Below are positions 45,528 to 53,869 of a DNA stretch of 64,000 nucleotides, piece by piece; the first letter of the stretch is position 1, and the number at the start of each line of letters is the position of its first letter. The notes beneath the pieces are model-generated. The model made no database searches. It was not told the origin of the DNA and saw nothing but the letters and a program-made list of their open reading frames with translations. The DNA is from Bowdeniella nasicola (GTDB lineage: Bacteria > Actinomycetota > Actinomycetes > Actinomycetales > Actinomycetaceae). The DNA is taken from positions 124,001 through 188,000 of the forward strand of contig NZ_FNQV01000004.1 of NCBI RefSeq assembly GCF_900107735.1, read 5' to 3'. The position numbers were made by a program, and so were the translations under genes.

Positions 45528-45764
45528 TTACCTGTCGCTGTGGGCTGCTTCCTTCGCCGCGTAGTAACGGCGACCTACCACGGCAATGAGGGCAAATCCC
45601 CCGACGCCGATCCACGTCCTAGGCTCAAGTCAGGCGGAGAACTGGAAACCCTCGCGCGTGATGAACAGGGCGATGAGGATCCGGGCCACGAGCGTGACGA
45701 TGAAAAATGCGGTGATGTATGTGCGTAGGACGGCGACGCGTTGGTCGCGGCGATCGCCAATCAT
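45528..45764 (-). pseudogene. small two-helix membrane protein, interrupted by in-frame TGA
   Basis: From the ATG at 45764 (GGGGGG just upstream) 44 codons encode a basic N-terminus and a first transmembrane helix (ITAFFIVTLVARILIALF), ending at TGA 45630-45632. The same frame continues for another 33 codons with a second helix (WIGVGGFALIAVVG), a basic RRYYAAKEA tail and a TAA at 45528. The two-helix layout looks like one ~78-residue gene carrying a nonsense mutation. A functional 44-residue product is also possible. Confidence 0.6.
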
Positions 45765-45793
45765 GGCCCCCCTTGATGGCCTGAAGCGGCGCT

Positions 45794-46990
45794 TTAGACC
45801 AACATAATCGTCCCCAGCAGCGAAATGATGGCGGCCACCACACCAAGAATTGCGCCAAGTCCGAGGGCTTTCGCCCCGGAAGTCACGAGCTTTTTAAGCC
45901 GCACGCCCGCACCCATCGCGACCATGGCGCAGATCAGCAGGATCGTCGCCGCCGAATCGGCCGCGGCGAGGAATGCGGCCGGCAGATCCGTCAGCGACCG
46001 GATGATGACCATCAGCAAGAAGCCCGCCACGAACGCCGGGATGATCGGCGGCCGCGAGGTATCGCGCGCTCGAGTGTGATCGACGCGGCGCCCGGCAAGG
46101 ACGTCGTCGGCTTCGCTGCGGGAGACCTGCTCGGCGGCGATCCGCTGGGCTCGGCGGGTTTCGAGGGCGCCGACGAGCGCGACGAGGGGCGCGAGCATGA
46201 CGACTCGGCCGAGTTTGGTGACGACGGCGGTATCAACCAGCGCGGTCGCGGCGCTCGCGTCGGTCACGTGCGAGGCGGCGATTCCGGCACCCGCGACGAC
46301 CTGCCCCACCTCGTGGACGGCGGCGCCGATCCACACCCCCGCCGCGTTCGGGGCGAGCGAGAGGAGCGCCGCCAGCGGCGGCAGCGCGAGCAGGGCGACG
46401 GTGCCGAAGAGCGTGACGGAGGCGACGGCGGTCGCGGCCGCTTCGTCGGTGCTTGCTTCCTCGTCATCGCTGCGCACGACGGAACTCATCGCTGCGACGG
46501 CGGCGGCCCCGCAGATCGCGGTACCCGTCGCGGTTAGGACCGTCGTCGCGTGTTCGATGCGCAGCAATCGCCCTAGCCCCAGCCCGATGGCGTAGGTCGA
46601 GGCGACGGTCACGACGATGATCGCGATGACGCCCCAGCCGAGTTCAAGGACCTGCGGGATCGAGAGCCGCAATCCCAGCAGGACGACGCCGAGCCGCAAA
46701 ATCGTGCGGCCCACGAACGCGAATCCGGGCTCGGCGGCCGCGGGAATGAGACCGGTATTGCGCAAGAGGACGCCCAGGATGATCGCGACAAGCAGCGCGG
46801 ACAGCAGCGGCACGAACGCATTGACGCCATAGGCGATACCGGCCGCGAGCGCCGCGATGGCGATGCCGGGCAGCAGGCGCGGGAAACCAGCGATCCAGGT
46901 GCGGGCGCGGTGGCCGCGGGAGGGTCGAACTACGCGGGGGTCGTCAGATAGCACCCCGCTATTGTGGCCCTCCCGGCCCGCATCAGCCAT
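45794..46990 (-). CDS. YeiH/UPF0324-family putative sulfate exporter
   Basis: 398 residues with about ten transmembrane segments. Family marks are the ILGVLLRNTG and FVGRTILRLGVVLLGLRLS segments, TGTAICGAAAVAA, and GVWIGAAVHEVGQVVAGAG. It probably exports sulfite, sulfate or a related anion. The adjacent divergent LysR regulator gene is the usual partner. The ATG at 46990 lies inside the intergenic palindrome, so a GTG at 46954 may be the real start. Confidence 0.9.
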   Translation of the reverse strand: MADAGREGHNSGVLSDDPRVVRPSRGHRARTWIAGFPRLLPGIAIAALAAGIAYGVNAFVPLLSALLVAIILGVLLRNTGLIPAAAEPGFAFVGRTILRLGVVLLGLRLSIPQVLELGWGVIAIIVVTVASTYAIGLGLGRLLRIEHATTVLTATGTAICGAAAVAAMSSVVRSDDEEASTDEAAATAVASVTLFGTVALLALPPLAALLSLAPNAAGVWIGAAVHEVGQVVAGAGIAASHVTDASAATALVDTAVVTKLGRVVMLAPLVALVGALETRRAQRIAAEQVSRSEADDVLAGRRVDHTRARDTSRPPIIPAFVAGFLLMVIIRSLTDLPAAFLAAADSAATILLICAMVAMGAGVRLKKLVTSGAKALGLGAILGVVAAIISLLGTIMLV

Positions 46991-47011
46991 AACCGGTCGG
47001 GTGGCAGTTAT
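46989..47011. promoter_or_regulatory. putative LysR-type operator between yeiH-like and lysR-like genes
   Basis: ATAAC and GTTAT form an inverted repeat with 13 bases between them, fitting the T-N11-A core of LysR-type sites. It lies between the divergent starts. Confidence 0.45.
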
Positions 47012-47022
47012 AAGGTTTTGTT

Positions 47023-47925
47023 ATGCCGACGCTCTCCCGCCGGGACCTTGAGATCCTCGAATGCCTCGACGCGCACGCATCTTTGACCGCGATTGCGCGC
47101 GAGCTCGACGTCTCCCAGCCGCTCGTGTCCTCCCGGATTGCGGCCCTCGAGCGATCCCTTGGCAGGCCGCTGATCGCTCGCAAAGCCTCCGGGTTCATGC
47201 CCGAGCCGGCCGCCTTTGCCCTGGCTCGCAGCGCCCGGCACGCCCTGCTCGCCCTGGACGCCACCGACGATGCATTTGCCGCGGCCGCGGCCGGCGCGGC
47301 CATAACTCCGGGGGCGCGCGTGCACATCGCGGCCTCGCTCACCATCGCCGAGCATCTGCTGCCCGCCTGGCTCTCGGCGCTCGGGCGCGAGCCGAATATC
47401 TCGGTGGACGTCATGAACTCCGCTCGGGTGCATGCCGCGATCTCGTCGGGGGCCGCGGAGATTGGCTTTATCGAGGGCGCCTTCGATCCACCGGGTGTGA
47501 CGACGTGGCCGATCACGCGCGACGAGCTCGTCCTCATCGCGACCCCAGATGCGGCAGCGGCCCACGCCCTGTCCGGAGACGCGGCGCTCACCGCGGCCCG
47601 CCTCATCGAGCTGCCGCTCGTGCTGCGTGAGGAGGGCTCGGGAACTCGCGAAGTCCTCGCCGAAGCATGCCTACGCGAGGGCACCTACCTGCCCTCGCAG
47701 CTGCCCGAGGTCTCCTCGGCTGCCGCGATCTTGCGGGCGGTGGCCCACGGCTCCCTTGCCGTCGTGCCGCGCCTGGCCATTGCCGCGGAGCTCGCGGCCG
47801 GCACGTTCGTCGAGATCCCGACGACGCTGCGCCTTGGCCGCGAACTGCGCATGATTACGGGCGACGGCGCGCGGCTTTCTACCACCGCGCGGCGCCTCGC
47901 CCGCATCGTTCGGTCCGAGCGTTAG
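47023..47925 (+). CDS. LysR-family transcriptional regulator
   Basis: 300 residues. The N-terminal winged helix-turn-helix (LDAHASLTAIARELDVSQPL) is followed by the type-2 periplasmic-binding effector domain with LREEGSGTREV, typical of regulators such as CysB/YeiE that sense small anions. It is divergently paired with the YeiH-type exporter and probably controls it. There is no Shine-Dalgarno; TATAAG 8 bases upstream may be the -10 element. The 3' end overlaps the truncated transporter by 4 bases. Confidence 0.92.
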   Translation: MPTLSRRDLEILECLDAHASLTAIARELDVSQPLVSSRIAALERSLGRPLIARKASGFMPEPAAFALARSARHALLALDATDDAFAAAAAGAAITPGARVHIAASLTIAEHLLPAWLSALGREPNISVDVMNSARVHAAISSGAAEIGFIEGAFDPPGVTTWPITRDELVLIATPDAAAAHALSGDAALTAARLIELPLVLREEGSGTREVLAEACLREGTYLPSQLPEVSSAAAILRAVAHGSLAVVPRLAIAAELAAGTFVEIPTTLRLGRELRMITGDGARLSTTARRLARIVRSER

Positions 47926-48431
47926 CGGAACAGCGAGAACGTCACCCCGCCCACGGCCACGAGGCCCGCAATGATGATGAAGATGTTCGAGGCCTGCTTG
48001 CGGTAGGGCCTGAGCGCCTCCACCTTGTAGATCGCGTACATCGGCATGAGGTAGAGGATCGAGGCGATGACCGGGCCGGACAGCGATTCGATCAGAGCGA
48101 GGATCTCGGGGTTGATGATCGCAGCGGCCCACGTCGTAAGGAAGATGAACGCTGCCACGCCGAGCGCCAGCTTCTTCTCCCCCATCGACTTCGTCGCATT
48201 CGGCGCGATATTTCGCACGATGCCAGCCGCGCCCTCGGCCGCGCCGAGGTAGTGGCCGAAGAACGAGGAGCAAATCGCGGCGATCGCGATGGCCGGGCCG
48301 AGGTAGGCGATGACGGGCGCGCCGTGGACGTTTGCCAGGTGCGAGAGCACGGGCAGGTTCGCTTCGCGCGCCGCCGCAAGCCCATCGGAGCCGAGCGCCA
48401 GCACGCAGGACCACACGAATGAGTGAGACAT
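47922..48431 (-). pseudogene. serine/threonine transporter (SdaC type), N-terminally truncated
   Basis: The 169 residues correspond to only the C-terminal ~40% of an SdaC-type proton/serine symporter: a helix with VWSCVLALGSDGL, the segment SSFFGHYLGAAEGAAGIV, TTWAAAIINPEIL, and YLMPMYAIYKVEALRPYR. A full transporter has about 420 residues; the first ~250 are absent and upstream sequence shows no remnant. It is unlikely to transport. Full-length sdaA is present at 14.5 kb. Confidence 0.85.
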
Positions 48432-48552
48432 CAGTGTCCTTATCGGTGGTCGTAAGTAGGCCGAAAGTGAGTCAAACAGGGCCGAGCCGGGACTTTCAGG
48501 CCCAGCGATGTCCGATTCGTCGTGATCTTCCGTACGTTGTGGGTGCGGGCTT

Positions 48553-48558
48553 TAGAAT
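48553..48558 (+). promoter_or_regulatory. -10 hexamer TAGAAT of the phosphoribosyltransferase gene
   Basis: TAGAAT is 6 bases before the ATG at 48565; this is one of the clearest examples of the leaderless arrangement here. Confidence 0.55.
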
Positions 48559-48564
48559 CGATTC

Positions 48565-49077
48565 ATGACTGCTTTTGACGACGGCGCGAGCACGGATGCG
48601 GACATCGTCCGCGAGGTGCTGACCTGGAACGATTTCGGCGCGAGCGCGCGCCAACTGGCCCAACAGATCGTCGACGATCACTGGCGGCCCGATCTCGTCG
48701 TCGCCGTCGCGCGCGGCGGCCTGCTGCCCGCCGGCGCCGTCTCCTACGCCCTCGGTGTCAAGGCCATGGGCACGATGAACGTCGAGTTTTATACCGACGT
48801 CAACGAAACCCTCGACGAGCCGCTGCTGCTCGATCCGCTCATGGACACCACCGACCTGCCCGGCAAGAAGATCCTCGTCGTCGACGATGTCGCCGATTCC
48901 GGCAAGACGCTTGCCAAGGTGATGGAGTTGCTCGGCGAGTTTGAGGGCGCCGACGTGCGCTCCGCCGTGATCTACCACAAGCCGCGCTCGATCGTCGTGC
49001 CGAACTACGTGTGGAAGCAGACCGATGACTGGATCGTCTTCCCGTGGTCGGCCGAGCCGCCGGTGCAGCCGCGCTAA
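48565..49077 (+). CDS. phosphoribosyltransferase family protein
   Basis: 170 residues with the type I phosphoribosyltransferase fold. The PRPP loop is ILVVDDVADSGKTL near residue 96, and VVAVARGGLLPAG forms the PPi loop. It resembles guanine/xanthine salvage enzymes (Gpt-like) found in actinobacteria and would convert a purine base plus PRPP to a nucleotide. It is a single gene with a leaderless promoter. Confidence 0.9.
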   Translation: MTAFDDGASTDADIVREVLTWNDFGASARQLAQQIVDDHWRPDLVVAVARGGLLPAGAVSYALGVKAMGTMNVEFYTDVNETLDEPLLLDPLMDTTDLPGKKILVVDDVADSGKTLAKVMELLGEFEGADVRSAVIYHKPRSIVVPNYVWKQTDDWIVFPWSAEPPVQPR

Positions 49078-49228
49078 GGACACGATTTGGTGACATATCG
49101 GCAAGGTGTGTCATTTTCACCACATGGTGCATTAGCTTAGGGATACCCACCCTCGTGGTGTGCGCCACGCAGCCGAACCATGTCCGTGACTTTCGGCGCC
49201 GCGCACCCCTGGATCTAGGAGTGTTCCT

Positions 49229-50929
49229 ATGAACTCACTTGTGCTCGCCGTCGTCGGCATCGCGATGATGCTGGCGGGCTACTTCCTCTACTCTCGCTTC
49301 ATTTCGGCAAAGGTGCTGCAGCTCGACTCGAAGTTCGTCACGCCGGCGCACGAATTTGAAGACGGCATCGACCACGTCCCCACGAACAAGCTCGTGCTGT
49401 GGGGCCACCACTTCACCTCGGTTGCGGGCGCGGCGCCCATCGTCGGCCCCGCCGTCGCCGTCATCTGGGGCTGGCTGCCGGCCTTCCTCTGGGTCACGCT
49501 CGGCACGGTGTTCTTCGCCGGCATGCACGACCTCGGCGTGCTGTGGGCCTCGGTTCGCAACAAGGGCAAGTCGATCGGCTCCCTGTCGGGGCGCTACATC
49601 GGCGATCGCGGCAAGGTGCTCTTCCTCGTCGTCATCTTCCTGCTGCTGCTCATGGTCAACGCGGCCTTCGCCGTCGTCATCGCGGGCCTGCTCGTCGGCA
49701 CGCCGACGGCCGTCATTCCCACGTGGGGCGCGCTCGTCGTCGCGCTGCTCGTCGGCCAGGCAATCTACCGCCTGAAGTGGAACCTGCCGATCGTCTCCGT
49801 CGTCGGCGTCGTCGCCCTGTACTCCCTCATCATCCTGGGCGACCAGGTGCCCGTCGTGCTGCCGGAGACCGTCCTTGGTCTGTCCGCCAAGGCGTTCTGG
49901 ATCCTGCTGCTGTTCCTGTATGCCGGCGTCGCCTCGATGCTGCCGGTGTGGGTGCTGCTGCAGCCGCGCGACTACATCAACGGGCTGCAGCTCTTTGTTG
50001 GGCTCGGCCTGCTGTACATCTCGGTGCTCATCACGATGCCGACCGTCGTCGCGCCGGCCGTCAACCAGGCGGTGCCCGAAGGCACGCCCTCGATCGTGCC
50101 GCTGCTGTTCGTCACGATCGCGTGCGGCGCGGTCTCCGGCTTCCACGGCATGGTGGCCTCGGGTACGAGCTCCAAGCAGCTCAATAAGGAAACCGATGCT
50201 CGCTTCGTCGGCTACTTCGGGGCCGTCGGTGAGGGTCTGCTCGCGCTCGGTGCGATCATCGCGACGACCGCGGGCTTCAAGACGCTGGCCGACTGGGAGG
50301 CCGTCTACTCGGCCTTCGGCCAGGGTGGCGTGAACGCCTTCGTCGACGGCGGCGGCGCGATCATGGAAAGCGCGCTCGGCATCCCGCACTCGCTGTCCGC
50401 GACGGTGCTTGCGACGATGGCCGTGCTGTTTGCCGCCACGACGATGGATACCGGCGTGCGCCTGCAGCGCTTCGTCGTGCAGGAAGCCGGCGAGCTCATG
50501 GGGGTCAAGCTGCGGCACATCTCCGCGACGCTGATCGTCCTTGTCGTCTGCCTCGCGCTGAGCTTTGCGGCCGGCGCCGACGGCGAAGGCGGCATGATCA
50601 TCTGGCCGCTGTTCGGTACGACCAACCAGCTCATGGCGGCGCTCTCGCTCGCGATCGTGACCGTCATCCTGCTACGCAAGAAGCGCCTCGCGCTCGTGAC
50701 AATGATTCCGTTCGGCGTCATCTTGGCGATGAGCGTGCTCGCGCTCGTCGTGCAGCTGGGCACGTTCTATAAGGACGGCAACTGGCTGCTGCTCGTGCTG
50801 GACATCATCATCTTGGTGTGTGCGCTGTTCGTCTCCGTCGAGTCCATCCGCGCGATGGTCAAGGCGCCGACGCAGGGTGATCCGGATGCCGAGGTTCGCG
50901 CCGCCGAACCCGTCGAGCACGATATCTAA
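49229..50929 (+). CDS. cstA: CstA-family carbon starvation / pyruvate transporter
   Basis: 566 residues with about 16 transmembrane helices. The CstA signatures GHHFTSVAGAAPIVGPAVAV, FFAGMHDLGVLW and FHGMVASGTSSKQL are present. Members take up pyruvate or peptides during carbon starvation. AGGAG lies 8 bases before the ATG. This version is shorter than the ~700-residue E. coli CstA and matches the compact type. It is followed by a small Cys-Cys-ending gene and an ArsA-like ATPase gene in the same direction. Confidence 0.94.
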   Translation: MNSLVLAVVGIAMMLAGYFLYSRFISAKVLQLDSKFVTPAHEFEDGIDHVPTNKLVLWGHHFTSVAGAAPIVGPAVAVIWGWLPAFLWVTLGTVFFAGMHDLGVLWASVRNKGKSIGSLSGRYIGDRGKVLFLVVIFLLLLMVNAAFAVVIAGLLVGTPTAVIPTWGALVVALLVGQAIYRLKWNLPIVSVVGVVALYSLIILGDQVPVVLPETVLGLSAKAFWILLLFLYAGVASMLPVWVLLQPRDYINGLQLFVGLGLLYISVLITMPTVVAPAVNQAVPEGTPSIVPLLFVTIACGAVSGFHGMVASGTSSKQLNKETDARFVGYFGAVGEGLLALGAIIATTAGFKTLADWEAVYSAFGQGGVNAFVDGGGAIMESALGIPHSLSATVLATMAVLFAATTMDTGVRLQRFVVQEAGELMGVKLRHISATLIVLVVCLALSFAAGADGEGGMIIWPLFGTTNQLMAALSLAIVTVILLRKKRLALVTMIPFGVILAMSVLALVVQLGTFYKDGNWLLLVLDIIILVCALFVSVESIRAMVKAPTQGDPDAEVRAAEPVEHDI

Positions 50930-51006
50930 CGCGCGATTGCGCAGCCTTGGTGGGCGGTCGGGCCGACGTGGCCGGCCGCCCACCCGGCGCGAGGAGAGGA
51001 GAGGTC

Positions 51007-51354
51007 ATGACGCAGGATCCCGAGCGCTACGACGCCGTCGAGATCAATGGCGAGCGCCGCATTCCCGCGGGCTCGCTCGACTTCGAACCTCGCACCCTGA
51101 AGGAGAAATGGCAGGCGTTTAAGGCCGGCTGGCACGAGTACTACTACGCGCGCTACCGGGGCACGATGGCCCGCACCGCGCGCGATGAGAACGACTTTTT
51201 CATGCTCGTCGTCCTCGGCGAGGCGCTCGGCATCCCGAACCCCATGGCCTATGAGACCGCCGAGCTGTGGCCCTACCTGCGCGAAGACCTGCACGAATGG
51301 CACACCCGCATGGGGATGGAGCGCTCCCCCTTTGACCACATCGGCTGCTGCTAG
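51007..51354 (+). CDS. small CstA-associated protein ending in Cys-Cys
   Basis: 115 residues, highly charged and soluble: MTQDPERYDAVEINGERR opening, then WHEYYYARYRGTMART and a C-terminal DHIGCC. E. coli YbdD, encoded beside cstA, also ends in Cys-Cys, and actinobacterial CstA loci often carry a CC-ending protein (from memory, the 'cory-CC-star' type). The terminal Cys pair could bind metal, undergo redox change or be acylated; none is shown here. A purine-rich GGAGAGGAGAGG stretch precedes the ATG. The ATPase gene follows after 7 bases. Confidence 0.8.
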   Translation: MTQDPERYDAVEINGERRIPAGSLDFEPRTLKEKWQAFKAGWHEYYYARYRGTMARTARDENDFFMLVVLGEALGIPNPMAYETAELWPYLREDLHEWHTRMGMERSPFDHIGCC

Positions 51355-51361
51355 GAGTCAC

Positions 51362-52321
51362 ATGCCCGCGATTCGCGATCTCGCCGATCACCACCGCATC
51401 CTGTTCTTTTCCGGCAAGGGCGGCGTCGGCAAAACGACGCTGGCCTCCGCCACGGCCCTCGCCCGCGCGCAGGCCGGCGGGCGCGTCCTCGTCGTATCGA
51501 CCGACCCGGCCCACAACCTCGGCCACCTGTGGGACCGCAGCGTCGGTGCCGTTCCCGTCACCCTGTGGGAGGGGGCCGGCAGGCTCGATGGCGTCGAGCT
51601 CGACCCGGCCGCGATCGCGGCCGAGCACCTGGCCGTCGTCGGCGAGACGATGAAGAAATTCGTCGCCGACGGGATGCAGGGCCAGGTCGATACCTACCTC
51701 GCGGTGGTGCGCGATTCGCCGGGCACCCACGAGTCGGCGCTCATGGAGCGCATCGCGCAGATCGTCGTCGATGATGCCGCCGGGCGCTACGACCTCATCG
51801 TGTTCGACACGGCTCCGACGGGGCACACCGCGCGGCTCATGCACCTGCCGGACATGATGGCGCTGTACACCGATGCACTGATCTCGCGGCGGAAGAAGTC
51901 CGAATCGTTTTCCGACGCGGCCGAGGCGCTCGGCTACCGCAAAAAGGACAAGGAGCGCGAGGCCGATATCCGCGCGGTGCTGGACCGGCGCCGCACGCTC
52001 TTTACGCGGTTTCGCGAACACCTGAGCGACACCGCCGCGACGAGTTTCGTCCTTGCGCTGACTGCCGAGCGGATGCCCGTGCTCGAGACGATCGAGTTTG
52101 CCCGCTCGCTCAGTGAACTCGGGATTTCCGTCGGCGCGCTGGCCGTCAACCGCCGCACCCCGCCGGGCCTTGGGGAGGTCTTTGAGCAGCGACGCGCGAG
52201 CGAAGCCGACTACATCCGGCAGCTTGCGAGCGCGCTGTCCGCCCCCATCGTCGAGATCGAGATGCTCGGCGGCGAACCGACGGGCCTCGCGGCCCTCGAG
52301 GGGCTGGGCCGCTACCTCTAG
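51362..52321 (+). CDS. ArsA-like deviant Walker P-loop ATPase
   Basis: 319 residues of the ArsA/Get3/MinD class. The P-loop GKGGVGKTT (18-26, with the deviant Lys), switch I DPAHNLGHL and the DTAPTGHTARLM switch II motif are clear, and the tail ends LEGLGRYL. Arsenite-binding Cys are absent, so it is not an arsenical pump. Its position directly after cstA and the CC protein suggests it energises, assembles or regulates that transporter; this is inference. AGGAG lies 5 bases before the ATG. Confidence 0.88.
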   Translation: MPAIRDLADHHRILFFSGKGGVGKTTLASATALARAQAGGRVLVVSTDPAHNLGHLWDRSVGAVPVTLWEGAGRLDGVELDPAAIAAEHLAVVGETMKKFVADGMQGQVDTYLAVVRDSPGTHESALMERIAQIVVDDAAGRYDLIVFDTAPTGHTARLMHLPDMMALYTDALISRRKKSESFSDAAEALGYRKKDKEREADIRAVLDRRRTLFTRFREHLSDTAATSFVLALTAERMPVLETIEFARSLSELGISVGALAVNRRTPPGLGEVFEQRRASEADYIRQLASALSAPIVEIEMLGGEPTGLAALEGLGRYL

Positions 52322-52836
52322 TTCGCCTTCGCGGCGGCGATGGCGGCGTCGAGCACGGCGTCGGCAGAACCCTCAACAACGGCGAGCGTGTCGAGGAAGT
52401 CCTGGTGGCCGCCGTACCACGGGTCCGGCACGTCCAACTCGGTGCCGACGGGCGTTCCGCTCGGCAGCTCGGGATCGAACTCGCGCCACATGCGGACGTT
52501 ATCCGCGCTAACCCCGTCGCGTTCGGCGATGCGCTTGAGCGCTGAGAGGTGCCGGTCGGTCATCGCGAGGACGAGATCGTAGCCGGCGAGCTCGCCGGGG
52601 CGGACCTGGCGGGCGGCGTGGCGCGGGATCTCGTAGCCCGCATCGCGCAGCACGCGCTGCGCGCGATCGTCGATCGGGTTGCCCGCCTCCTCATTGCTGA
52701 TGCCGGCCGAGTCGACCTCGATGGCAAGGCCGCGCTCGGCGGCCCGCTGCGTCAAAATGACGTCGGCCATGGCGGAGCGACAGATATTGCCGGTGCACAC
52801 GACAAGGATGCTGGGCTTAACGGATTTTTCAGTCAT
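52318..52836 (-). CDS. low-molecular-weight protein tyrosine phosphatase
   Basis: 172 residues. The catalytic P-loop CTGNICRS is at residues 14-21, and the general-acid Asp lies in DVPDPWYGG near residue 137. It removes phosphate from tyrosine, perhaps of cell-envelope kinases or as a secreted effector. It is convergent with the ATPase gene, 4 bases overlapping. Length and motifs are normal. Confidence 0.93.
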   Translation of the reverse strand: MTEKSVKPSILVVCTGNICRSAMADVILTQRAAERGLAIEVDSAGISNEEAGNPIDDRAQRVLRDAGYEIPRHAARQVRPGELAGYDLVLAMTDRHLSALKRIAERDGVSADNVRMWREFDPELPSGTPVGTELDVPDPWYGGHQDFLDTLAVVEGSADAVLDAAIAAAKAN

Positions 52837-52972
52837 GGTACTAGTGTCTCAAAAAGGCTTGAATCCGGCTGTCTATGCCCTAAAAATGGGCCGCAAGGAG
52901 GAAGAGTGGGCGCCCGGGGGCCCAGTAGGCTCAGGGCGCTGCCACCCATGTTTCCTCTGGACGGATTCCGCT

Positions 52973-53721
52973 ATGACCGCTCCTGCCACCTCGCCCGATT
53001 TGCCCGCAACCGAGGCGAAGGCCCCGCCCTTTGGCGAGGGCATCGCCCTGCTGGGGGCTATGTGCGCCCCCGCCTTGCGACGATCTGCCTCGGCATCGTC
53101 CTAGGGCTGCTCGGCACGGGCGTCGGGCTCGCCTCGCCACTGGCAACGAAGTGGGTCCTTGACACCCTGGGCACGCCGGGCGCGCTGGCGCGGCCCGTCA
53201 CGATCCTTATCGCGCTGCTCGCTGTCGGCTCGATCGCCTACCTCGCGCAAGCGGTGGTGCTCGGGCGGCTGGCCGAAAACATCGTCCTCGATGCGCGAAC
53301 GAGCCTCATCCAGCGGTTCTTTCGCGCCCACCTCGAGGACATTCGGGCCTTCAAAACCGGCGAGCTCGTCACCCGCGTGACCTCCGATACGGTGCTGCTG
53401 CGGGAAGCCGCGGCCACGAGCGTCGTCCAGATCGTCAACGGCACGGTTTCGCTCATCGGCACCGTCGTCCTCATGGCGGTGCTCGACCTGCCACTGCTTG
53501 GCACGACGCTCGCGGCGCTCGCCATCATCACGATCCTTGGGCTCGGGGCCTGGCGGGTGAGCTCCGGCGAACTCGCCGTCTCCACGCTCGTCGCCTTCCT
53601 GCTCTACGCCTCCAACATCGTCGACCCGGTCACGACGCTCGCCGACGCCTTCGCGTCCCTGCAATCGGGCCTCGCCGCCGCGGCCCGGATCCGCGAGACC
53701 GAACACCTCACCCTCGAGGAC
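52973..53721 (+). pseudogene. ABC exporter (fused membrane-ATPase type), frameshifted, internally deleted and truncated
   Basis: Begins MTAPATSPDLPATEA from ATG 52973. At the G5 run 53053-53057 the frame changes and continues as VRPRLATICLGIVLGLLG. The membrane domain proceeds normally (GELVTRVTSDTVLLREAA) but near 53540 LGLGA joins WRVSSGELAVS, skipping about 100 residues of helices 4-5. It ends after IRETEHLTLED with no ATPase domain. Beyond 53721 the DNA is the remains of an opposing gene. It cannot make an active transporter. Confidence 0.85.
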
Positions 53722-53825
53722 ATGTCGAGGTCGACGCCCCGCAGCGCATGCACGCGGGCGTCGCCGCGGCCGTAGGTTTTCGTCAAACCGCGCACGCTGA
53801 CGATCGGGTTTTCCACTGTGCTCAC
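53722..53825 (-). pseudogene. ABC ATPase N-terminal stub (LolD/MacB type)
   Basis: From the GTG at 53825 about 34 codons encode the start of a LolD-type ATPase (ENPIVSVRGLTKTYGRGD, then HALRGVDLD) but stop before the Walker A. The remaining ~190 residues are missing, and the frame then runs into the opposing exporter remnant at the GACATGTC palindrome near 53720. Confidence 0.75.
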
Positions 53826-53869
53826 GACTTCAGCGTACGGACGAAAGTGACGCGAATATGTCCGCCCGG

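Noticed and set aside
49118-49150. Possible CRP/GlxR-type site upstream of cstA (TGTG and CAC half-sites)
   Set aside because: The half-sites are one base too close for TGTGA-N6-TCACA and one is imperfect.
51362-52321. Arsenical pump ATPase
   Set aside because: No metal-binding Cys and no arsB/arsD/arsR nearby; the context is cstA.
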